Shown here in pieces: positions 58,049 to 64,000 of a DNA stretch of 64,000 nt. The translations under genes and the position numbers were made by a program. Source of the stretch: Mediterraneibacter gnavus ATCC 29149 (GTDB lineage: Bacteria; Bacillota; Clostridia; Lachnospirales; Lachnospiraceae). The first letter of the stretch is position 1, and each line of letters starts with the position of its first letter. The stretch spans positions 2,685,001-2,749,000 of the forward strand of contig NZ_CP043051.1 in assembly GCF_008121495.1 (NCBI RefSeq), in the 5' to 3' direction. The notes under the pieces are model-generated. The model had not been told where the DNA came from and ran no database searches. It saw nothing but the letters and a program-made list of their open reading frames with translations.

Positions 58049-58783
58049 ATGGAAATTTATTTGATCACGGCAGGGGCGCTGTTTCTCTTTTATTATGGAA
58101 TCCTCTGTTTCTATACCGGAAAATGGGACTCTACGTTTGCCAGATTCTGGATGGTGGCGGGGATCGGGCACTTTTTGATGATTCCTGCGACAAAAGAAGA
58201 AGTGACGCGAAAGCTTTTGTTCTTCTGTGTGGCGGGAATATGGATCCTTTTTCTTGCGGTGGAGTTTTTTATTGTACGTGCCATGAGGCCTGGAAGAAAG
58301 AAGAACTGCCGGTATCTGATCGTGCTTGGTGCGCAGGTCCGGGGAGAGCGGATCACAGATTCATTAAAGAGAAGACTGGATGCTGCTTTATTGTATCATC
58401 AGGTCTGTCCTTCGGTGAAGATCATCGTATCCGGCGGTCAGGGAAAAGGTGAGGATGTTTCAGAGGCTTATGCGATGGCACAATATTTGCGGGAACATGA
58501 GGTAAAAGACGAGCAGATCATGTTGGAGGATCAGTCGCGGACGACGAGGGAAAACCTGCGGTTTAGCAAAGCTTATCTGGAGGAGTTGAAAACACCGGTT
58601 GGAATTGTGACAAATAATTTTCACTTGTTTCGGGCACTTTTGATCGGACGAAGTGAAGGGTATGAGAACCTGACGGGAATTGCGGCAGGATGTAACCGGA
58701 TTTTGTTTTTGAACTATATGGTACGGGAGTTTTTTGCGGTTGTGTGGCTGTGGATTCAGAGAGGAAAAAAGAAATCTGGTTGA
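58049..58783 (+). CDS. YdcF/SanA/ElyC family (DUF218) membrane protein
   Basis: The protein has 244 residues. ATG at 58049 has AGGAG 6 bases before it. Three N-terminal hydrophobic segments (ITAGALFLFYYGILCFY; WMVAGIGHFLMIPA; LLFFCVAGIWILFLAVEFFI) are followed by the DUF218 domain: YLIVLGAQVRGERITDSLKR, IVSGGQGKGEDVSEAYAMAQ, EDQSRTTRENLRFSKAYLEE and VTNNFHLFRALLIGR. The family is tied to envelope and vancomycin-barrier functions in enterics; the biochemical role is uncertain. The promoter of the T-box(Thr) unit overlaps its stop codon. Confidence 0.9.
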   Translation: MEIYLITAGALFLFYYGILCFYTGKWDSTFARFWMVAGIGHFLMIPATKEEVTRKLLFFCVAGIWILFLAVEFFIVRAMRPGRKKNCRYLIVLGAQVRGERITDSLKRRLDAALLYHQVCPSVKIIVSGGQGKGEDVSEAYAMAQYLREHEVKDEQIMLEDQSRTTRENLRFSKAYLEELKTPVGIVTNNFHLFRALLIGRSEGYENLTGIAAGCNRILFLNYMVREFFAVVWLWIQRGKKKSG

Positions 58784-58807
58784 CAAAACAAAAAGTGATG
58801 TTATAAT
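58780..58807 (+). promoter_or_regulatory. Promoter of the T-box(Thr) operon
   Basis: TTGACA (58780-58785), 16 bases, TATAAT (58802-58807). The -35 overlaps the stop codon of the YdcF gene. Confidence 0.88.
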
Positions 58808-58838
58808 GAGGATTAGGTTGAGAATATAATATTTCAAT

Positions 58839-59069
58839 ACAATGACGAGACGAGTAGGATGTGGAAGAAGACAGAGAAGGGAGTCGCAGGCTGGAAGCTC
58901 CCGCTTACGGAAGCATTTGAAAACTACCTCTGAGTGGCTGAAAACAGCCCGGTGATCCCGTTATCATCACAAATGAGTGGTTCCGGTATTTAATACCGGT
59001 TCAAACAGGGTGGAACCGCGAGTATGATCTCGCCCCTTTTTGCAGGATATGCAAAAAGGGGCGTTTTTT
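58839..59069 (+). promoter_or_regulatory. T-box leader, threonine specifier (ACT)
   Basis: The leader contains the T-box sequence AGGGTGGAACCGCG (59007-59020) and a very strong terminator CGCCCCTTTTTGCA/TGCAAAAAGGGGCG (59031-59063) with six T. In Stem I, GAAA-ACT-ACCTCTGAG aligns with the cysteine leader's GAAG-TGC-ATTCGGGAG, which puts codon ACT (Thr) at 58923-58925; thrS in the operon agrees. Uncharged tRNA-Thr should promote read-through into the aldo/keto reductase gene and thrS. The 333 bases between genes hold only this leader. The 5' limit is approximate. Confidence 0.9.
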
Positions 59070-59116
59070 AATTCTGAGGTCTCGTGGTTGTGCAGTAAGA
59101 GAAAGGAGCCAGAAAG

Positions 59117-59971
59117 ATGGAGTGTAATTCGAATTATCGTATTTTGAATAACCAGGTCAAGATTCCGTGTGCTGCATTTGGAACTTATAAAGCCGCAGAA
59201 GGAAACAGCGCGGATATCATCGGTACTGCAATTCGTGCCGGATACAGGCATTTTGATATGGCTTCTGTTTACGGCACGGAGAAATATGTGGCAGAGGCTA
59301 TTGAAAAGAGCAGGATTCCAAGGCAGGAATTTTTTTTGACATCCAAGGTCTGGAAAGAGGATATGGGATATGAACAGACAAAGGCTGCATTTGCGAAAAC
59401 CTTAGAGCAGCTTAACACAGATTATCTGGATTTGTATCTGATCCACTGGCCACGGCCCACGTTGGACTGCAAAAACTGGAAGGAACTGGATTTAGAGAGC
59501 TGGAGAGCAATGGAAGAATTGTATCATGCAGGAAAGATCCGCGCCATTGGGGTGAGCAATTTTCTGCCGCACCACATTGAGAACCTGATGCAGAATGCCA
59601 AGGTGACTCCGGCGGTCGATCAGTTGGAATATCATCCTGGATATACACAACAGGCAGCAGTAGACTATTGCAGAAAGAACCAGATTCTTGTGGAGGCATG
59701 GAGTCCGATCGGACGAAGACGAGTGTTCGAAGAGCCGCTGATTCTTGAGTTGTCTGAGAAGTATCATGTATCACCGGCACAGATCTGTTTGCGGTTTGCA
59801 CTGCAGAATGGCGTGATACCAATGCCGAAATCCTCATCCATGGAGCGGATGAAAGAAAATCAGGATATCTTCTCATTTGAGATATCCACAGAAGATATGT
59901 ATCGTCTGGAGACAATGCCTCAGATTGGATGGTCCGGAGAGCATCCGGACAGAGAACGGGTTTATTTTTAA
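59117..59971 (+). CDS. Aldo/keto reductase
   Basis: This 284-residue NADPH-dependent oxidoreductase has a TIM-barrel fold of the AKR type. Catalytic tetrad residues are visible: Asp and Tyr in HFDMASVYGTEKYVAEAI, Lys in FLTSKVWKED, and His in DLYLIHWPRP. GKIRAIGVSNFLPHHIENL is the second signature, and IPMPKSSSMERMKENQDIFS holds the cofactor-phosphate site. AAAGGAG precedes the ATG. It lies directly behind the threonine T-box and only 39 bases before thrS with no terminator between, so it appears to be under tRNA-Thr control; a role in threonine metabolism is not evident. Confidence 0.92.
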   Translation: MECNSNYRILNNQVKIPCAAFGTYKAAEGNSADIIGTAIRAGYRHFDMASVYGTEKYVAEAIEKSRIPRQEFFLTSKVWKEDMGYEQTKAAFAKTLEQLNTDYLDLYLIHWPRPTLDCKNWKELDLESWRAMEELYHAGKIRAIGVSNFLPHHIENLMQNAKVTPAVDQLEYHPGYTQQAAVDYCRKNQILVEAWSPIGRRRVFEEPLILELSEKYHVSPAQICLRFALQNGVIPMPKSSSMERMKENQDIFSFEISTEDMYRLETMPQIGWSGEHPDRERVYF

Positions 59972-60010
59972 AATCCGGCGAGGCAAAAAGAAGAGAAAAG
60001 GAGAGAGATT

Positions 60011-61939
60011 ATGAAGATTATATTAAAAGACGGTTCCTTTAAGGAATATGAAAACAGCAAATCAGTGATTGAAATCGCAGCAGACATCAGCGAAGGACTT
60101 GCAAGAGTGGCGACAGCAGGAGAAATCGACGGAGAAGTGGTAGATTTGAGAACGGTGGTAGACAAAGACTGTGAACTCAATATCCTGACATTCAATGATG
60201 AAAAAGGAAAAGGTGCGTTCCGTCACACAGCCTCTCATATCATGGCACAGGCTGTGAAGAGATTATATCCGGAGACAAAACTGGCGATCGGACCATCTGT
60301 TGCAGACGGATTTTACTATGATGTAGACAGAGAGACACCGTTTACAGCAGATGATCTGGAAAAGATTGAGAAAGAGATGAAAAAGATCGTAAAAGAGAAT
60401 CTCCCGATCGAGCAGTTTACAAAGCCTAGAAATGAAGCAATCGAATATTTCAAAGAAAAAGAAGAACCATATAAAGTAGAACTGATCGAAGACCTTCCGG
60501 AAGATGAGACAATCAGCTTCTATTCTCAGGGAGAGTTTACAGATTTGTGTGCAGGTCCTCACCTGATGAGTACAAAATATGTCAAAGCATTTAAGCTCAC
60601 AAGCCTTGCAGGTGCATACTGGAGAGGAAGCGAGAAAAATAAAATGCTGCAGAGAATCTACGGAACTGCATTCCCGAAAAAAGCAGAGCTGGAAGAATAT
60701 CTGAACATGTTGGAAGAAGCGAAAAAACGTGATCACAGAAAACTCGGAAAAGAACTGGGACTCTTTATGATGAGAGACGAAGGACCGGGATTCCCGTTCT
60801 TCCTTCCAAACGGAATGGTACTCAAAAACGTTCTTTTGGATTACTGGAGAGAGATTCACAGAAAAGCCGGATATGTGGAGATTTCAACTCCGGTTATGTT
60901 AAGCCGTCATCTCTGGGAGACATCGGGACACTGGGATCATTACAAAGAGAATATGTATACAACTGTGATCGATGAGGAAGACTTTGCAATCAAACCGATG
61001 AACTGTCCGGGAGGAATCCTGGCATATCAGGCGGAGCCGCGTTCCTACAGAGATCTTCCGATCCGTATGGGAGAGCTGGGACTGGTTCACCGTCATGAAA
61101 AATCAGGACAGCTTCATGGTCTGATGAGAGTGCGCTGCTTCACACAGGATGATGCGCATATCTTTATGACACCGGATCAGATCAAGGACGAGATCAAAGG
61201 CGTTGCAGGACTGATCAATGAAGTTTACAGTCTGTTTGGATTTAAATATCATGTAGAATTGTCCACACGTCCGGAAGACAGTATGGGAAGTGACGAAGAT
61301 TGGGAAATGGCAACAGACGCACTTCGCGGTGCGCTGGATGATCTGGGACTTCCGTATGTAGTCAATGAAGGAGACGGAGCATTCTACGGACCGAAGATTG
61401 ACTTCCATCTGGAAGATTCCATCGGAAGAACATGGCAGTGTGGAACAATCCAGCTTGACTTCCAGCTTCCACTTCGTTTTGAACTGGAATACACAGGAGC
61501 AGACGGAGAAAAACACAGACCAATCATGATCCATCGCGTTGTATTTGGTTCCATCGAGCGGTTTATCGGAATCCTGATCGAGCACTTTGCCGGAGCATTC
61601 CCGACATGGCTTGCACCGGTTCAGGTAAAAGTACTGCCGATCTCTGATAAATATCTGGAATATGGACAGAGTGTTCTGGATCAGTTGAATGCAGCCGGAA
61701 TCCGTGCCGAGATCGACACACGTGCCGAGAAGATCGGATATAAGATCCGCGAAGCACAGATGAAGAAGATCCCGTACATGCTGGTTGTGGGAGCAAAAGA
61801 AGAGGAAGAGAAAAAGGTTTCTGTAAGAAGTCGATTTGCAGGAGATGAAGGACAGAAAGGTCTGGAAGAATTTATTGCTGCAATCATGGAAGAGACTGCA
61901 AAAAAAGAAATCCGTGAAGTGACAAAAGAAGAAAAATAA
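60011..61939 (+). CDS. thrS: Threonyl-tRNA synthetase
   Basis: This class II synthetase has 642 residues. An N-terminal TGS domain (about 1-62: IILKDGSFKEYENSKSVIEI) is followed by the editing domain with the HxxxH motif (FRHTASHIMAQAVKRLYP) and FTDLCAGPHL, then the catalytic core with zinc ligands in PMNCPGGILAYQ, LVHRHEKSGQLHGL and MIHRVVFGSIERFIG. The C-terminal anticodon domain is complete (YMLVVGAKEEEEKKVSVRSR). The ATG follows AAAGGAG. Second gene behind the T-box(Thr). The editing site is intact, so it should clear Ser-tRNA-Thr. Confidence 0.97.
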   Translation: MKIILKDGSFKEYENSKSVIEIAADISEGLARVATAGEIDGEVVDLRTVVDKDCELNILTFNDEKGKGAFRHTASHIMAQAVKRLYPETKLAIGPSVADGFYYDVDRETPFTADDLEKIEKEMKKIVKENLPIEQFTKPRNEAIEYFKEKEEPYKVELIEDLPEDETISFYSQGEFTDLCAGPHLMSTKYVKAFKLTSLAGAYWRGSEKNKMLQRIYGTAFPKKAELEEYLNMLEEAKKRDHRKLGKELGLFMMRDEGPGFPFFLPNGMVLKNVLLDYWREIHRKAGYVEISTPVMLSRHLWETSGHWDHYKENMYTTVIDEEDFAIKPMNCPGGILAYQAEPRSYRDLPIRMGELGLVHRHEKSGQLHGLMRVRCFTQDDAHIFMTPDQIKDEIKGVAGLINEVYSLFGFKYHVELSTRPEDSMGSDEDWEMATDALRGALDDLGLPYVVNEGDGAFYGPKIDFHLEDSIGRTWQCGTIQLDFQLPLRFELEYTGADGEKHRPIMIHRVVFGSIERFIGILIEHFAGAFPTWLAPVQVKVLPISDKYLEYGQSVLDQLNAAGIRAEIDTRAEKIGYKIREAQMKKIPYMLVVGAKEEEEKKVSVRSRFAGDEGQKGLEEFIAAIMEETAKKEIREVTKEEK

Positions 61940-62018
61940 ATTTTTTTGAAAATCCGGATAAAAGAATTGGAAATGGGCATGATGATACTGATTTTGTAAA
62001 TAAAAAGGAGGTATTATC

Positions 62019-62357
62019 ATGCCAGAATTAAAATGTACAGTACAGACATGTATGCACAATCAGGATTTCCTCTGCCGTCTGGATTCCATCCAGGTAGGTG
62101 GTTCTCAGGCAAAGGCTTCAAAGGAGACCTGCTGTGACAGCTTTGAGGAGCGAAAAACACAGGGGATGGAAAATTCCTATACGAACGCATATGGAAACCA
62201 TGCGACAGCGCCTTCGGATCGTTGCGGAATCGATTGTAAAGCAACTGACTGCATGTACAATGAACAGTGTAAATGTGAAGCGGGAAAGGTCAGCGTGGAA
62301 GGTTCCTGTGCGTGTCATAAGGACGGCACAGAGTGCGCCACATTTCAGTGCAGATAA
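62019..62357 (+). CDS. DUF1540 cysteine-rich protein (two repeats)
   Basis: This 112-residue protein contains two DUF1540 units: the first at about 4-42 (LKCTVQTCMHNQDFLCRLDS ... TCCDSF), the second at about 68-111 (CGIDCKATDCMYNEQCKCEA ... TECATFQC). Regularly spaced cysteines (CxxxxC-x6-C patterns) suggest metal binding. The function is unknown; the domain is frequent in spore-forming Firmicutes. AAAGGAGG precedes the ATG. It starts 79 bases after thrS, with no obvious terminator between, and ends at a strong terminator. Confidence 0.9.
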   Translation: MPELKCTVQTCMHNQDFLCRLDSIQVGGSQAKASKETCCDSFEERKTQGMENSYTNAYGNHATAPSDRCGIDCKATDCMYNEQCKCEAGKVSVEGSCACHKDGTECATFQCR

Positions 62358-62372
62358 GAAGTGAAAGAGAAG

Positions 62373-62410
62373 AAGCGGTGCTTGGCTTTATGGCCGGGCA
62401 TCGCTTTTTT
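62373..62410 (+). terminator. Terminator after the DUF1540 gene
   Basis: AAGCGGTGCTTGGC (62373-62386) pairs with GCCGGGCATCGCTT (62393-62406; G-T pairs and one bulge) and six T follow. Confidence 0.9.
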
Positions 62411-62415
62411 GAAGG

Positions 62416-62445
62416 TTGACGGTCTTCCTGTTACAGGGGTATAAT
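62416..62445 (+). promoter_or_regulatory. Promoter of the AI-2E family gene
   Basis: TTGACG (62416-62421), 18 bases, TATAAT (62440-62445), 39 bases before the start codon. Confidence 0.8.
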
Positions 62446-62484
62446 GGAAATACTTGCAAAACCAGAAAGGAATGAGATACATAT

Positions 62485-63837
62485 ATGAACAGAGAGGGAG
62501 AAAAACCTGAAAAAGAGGGGAAAAAGGAGAATGACTATTATACGTCGCAGCCTTCATTTGGAAGCAAAAAGACATCCAGATTCTGGCATCAGATCAGCAG
62601 GGACGTACGGATATTTGTGGTGATCGCAGCCTGCATCGTGTTTTATTTTGCATTATTGCGCATGACAAATATTTCGGAAGTTTTTGGGAAAATATACCAG
62701 GTGTTAAAGCCGATTATTTATGGTCTTGTCATTGCGTATTTGCTCAACCCGATTGTAAAGCTGGTGGATACGCATTTTGAACCCTGGATCAAGAGAAAAT
62801 TTCCACGCATTAAGAATGCGGGCGGCATTTCCAGAGGGGCAGGAATTTTGCTTGCAATCGTTGTAATGTTTGCGTTAATCGTGGCGTTGTGCAATATGAT
62901 GATACCGGAACTCTACCGCAGTATAAGAGATATGATCCTTACTGTGCCGAGCCAGCTGAATCGTTTTATCGGGAAGATGACAGAGGTGATGAGTACAGAT
63001 CAATCGACTATTGGACAGATGGCAGAGGCAGTCCTCAAAGAAGCAAGTGATGCACTGCAGACATGGATGCGTACAGACCTTCTCAATCAGGTCAATGTAC
63101 TGATGTCGAATCTGACAGTGGGAGTGATCAACGTTGTCAAGGAATTGTGCTATGTACTGATCGGAGTGATCGTATCTGTTTATGTGCTGTTCAGTAAGGA
63201 GAAGTTTGCAAGCCAGTGCAAGAAGCTTGTATATGCCATCATGCGTCCGTCAAGAGCGAATATGGTGCTTCATCTGACGATCAAGAGCAACGAGATCTTC
63301 GGCGGTTTTATTATCGGAAAGATCATTGATTCTGCGATCATCGGAGTATTGTGTTTTGTCGGACTTTCCATTTTGGATATGCCGTATACGATGCTTGTGA
63401 GCGTGATCGTAGGAGTAACCAATGTGATTCCGTTTTTCGGACCATATATCGGAGCAATTCCAAGCGCCGTCCTGATTTTGTTGTCAGATCCGAAGATGGG
63501 AATCTATTTTATTATTTTTGTATTTCTTCTGCAGCAGCTGGATGGGAATATCATCGGACCAAAGATTTTGGGGGATTCTACGGGATTGTCTGCATTCTGG
63601 GTGGTATTTTCGATTTTGTTTGGCGGAGGAATGTTTGGATTTGTGGGAATGATTTTGGGAGTTCCTACATTTGCAGTCATCTATTATATTGTAAAAATGC
63701 TGGTGAACCATCAGCTGGAAAATCATACGCTGCCTACAGATACCGGTGCGTACGACCAGTTCGGTTATGTAAATAATGAAGGCGAGTATGCAAGAGTTGA
63801 TGAGGCGACAGAAAAGAAAGAAGAAAAAGGGGAATAA
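62485..63837 (+). CDS. AI-2E family transporter
   Basis: This 450-residue membrane protein has about eight helices. After a charged cytoplasmic N-terminus come hydrophobic segments such as VFYFALLRM and IIYGLVIAYLLNPIVKLVD (a family hallmark). A long periplasmic helical stretch follows (about 130-215), then the conserved FGGFIIGKIIDSAIIGVLCF, TNVIPFFGPYIGAIPSAVLI and LDGNIIGPKILGDSTGLSAF. The tail is acidic. Members export diverse solutes; only some handle autoinducer-2, so the substrate is unknown. metA begins 3 bases later and is probably cotranscribed. Confidence 0.93.
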   Translation: MNREGEKPEKEGKKENDYYTSQPSFGSKKTSRFWHQISRDVRIFVVIAACIVFYFALLRMTNISEVFGKIYQVLKPIIYGLVIAYLLNPIVKLVDTHFEPWIKRKFPRIKNAGGISRGAGILLAIVVMFALIVALCNMMIPELYRSIRDMILTVPSQLNRFIGKMTEVMSTDQSTIGQMAEAVLKEASDALQTWMRTDLLNQVNVLMSNLTVGVINVVKELCYVLIGVIVSVYVLFSKEKFASQCKKLVYAIMRPSRANMVLHLTIKSNEIFGGFIIGKIIDSAIIGVLCFVGLSILDMPYTMLVSVIVGVTNVIPFFGPYIGAIPSAVLILLSDPKMGIYFIIFVFLLQQLDGNIIGPKILGDSTGLSAFWVVFSILFGGGMFGFVGMILGVPTFAVIYYIVKMLVNHQLENHTLPTDTGAYDQFGYVNNEGEYARVDEATEKKEEKGE

Positions 63838-63840
63838 ATT

Positions 63841-64000
63841 ATGCCAATACGTGTACAGAACGACCTTCCGGTAAAAGAGATACTGGAGCATGAAAATATA
63901 TTTGTAATGGACGAATACCGGGCAGCACATCAGGATATCCGTCCGATCAAGATCGGGCTTTTAAATCTGATGCCGTTAAAGGAGGATACAGAGCTGCAGA
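63841..64000 (+). CDS. metA: Homoserine O-acyltransferase MetA (5' part, cut by window edge)
   Basis: The first 53 codons are present. They read [20 protein letters not shown], then [20 protein letters not shown] and [13 protein letters not shown]. This is the diagnostic start of MetA (homoserine O-acetyl/succinyltransferase): the ENIFVM and QDIRPxKI-xLNLMP-K motifs. The enzyme activates homoserine for methionine synthesis. Catalytic Cys, His and Glu lie beyond the edge. The start is 3 bases after the transporter stop; only a weak GGGG site precedes it, suggesting coupling. Confidence 0.92.
   Translation, partial: MPIRVQNDLPVKEILEHENIFVMDEYRAAHQDIRPIKIGLLNLMPLKEDTELQ

Noticed and set aside
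61103-62059. Long minus-strand frame opposite thrS
   Set aside because: Shadow of the thrS codon pattern, no start signal, and the plus strand encodes an intact synthetase.
1-64000. CRISPR arrays, rRNA genes, intact insertion sequences or prophage
   Set aside because: No spaced direct-repeat array, rRNA sequence, transposase with terminal repeats, or phage structural gene was recognised anywhere in the window.

Overview
The window looks like chromosomal DNA of a low-to-moderate GC anaerobic Firmicute, most likely family Lachnospiraceae (Ruminococcus gnavus / Mediterraneibacter / Blautia-like). I infer this from the gene set: PolC, GlnRS, two Rrf2 regulators beside cysK, single-chain clostridial PurL, TIGR01906 and DUF368 membrane proteins, a radical SAM/DUF4130 repair pair, and T-box leaders. 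Canonical sigma-A promoters (TTGACA-N17-TATAAT) and intrinsic terminators are abundant. Genus cannot be fixed from sequence reading alone.

Layout. Bases 1-2.9 kb are an accessory, partly decayed stretch: the tail of an unknown gene, a C-terminal piece of an Rpn/PD-(D/E)XK transposase-like protein, a short orphan ORF, an Xre repressor with a candidate operator, a 55-residue ribbon-helix-helix protein, a secreted surface protein with a sorting-type C-terminus, and a MerR-like helix-turn-helix ORF broken by TGA at codon 3. From 2.9 to 15.1 kb lie a DUF2156 protein, two PLP aminotransferases (the second HisC-like), a DUF368 polyprenyl-phosphate transporter candidate, an Xre regulator divergent from a membrane-anchored protein, ispG, polC and glyA. 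From 15.1 to 19.7 kb are a cold-shock protein, two Rrf2 regulators (the second a CymR-like regulator in an operon with cysK), and ptsH-ptsI.

From 19.8 to 27.5 kb are an apparently SOS-controlled radical SAM/DUF4130 operon (two LexA-type boxes), an NfeD-SPFH pair, a large helicase with an N-terminal Cas4/RecB-like nuclease domain and an Fe-S-type cysteine set, a LysR regulator and a TIGR01906 protein. purL follows, then the remains of a LicT/BglG antiterminator locus that keeps its promoter, RAT and terminator but only the last ~35 codons of the gene. Two identical tRNA-Val/tRNA-Met units flank an antiporter and an M29 aminopeptidase. From 34.8 to 41.5 kb is a Bacillus-like block: ispF, a GNAT protein, a T-box(Cys), cysE, cysS, mrnC, rlmB, sigH and tRNA-Thr.

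From 41.7 to 64 kb are small regulators, dtd with a nitroreductase, a cysteine desulfidase-family gene (cyuA), an ECF sigma/anti-sigma pair with an ECF-like promoter, a Nudix hydrolase, a neurotransmitter:sodium symporter, glnS, a MocR regulator, cardiolipin synthase, purA, small proteins, a SEC-C protein, a YdcF protein, a T-box(Thr) serving an aldo/keto reductase and thrS, DUF1540, an AI-2E family transporter and the start of metA.

Sulfur metabolism recurs: CymR-like/cysK, T-box/cysE/cysS, cyuA and metA cover synthesis, charging, breakdown and the route to methionine. No CRISPR array, rRNA, intact insertion sequence or prophage was seen.
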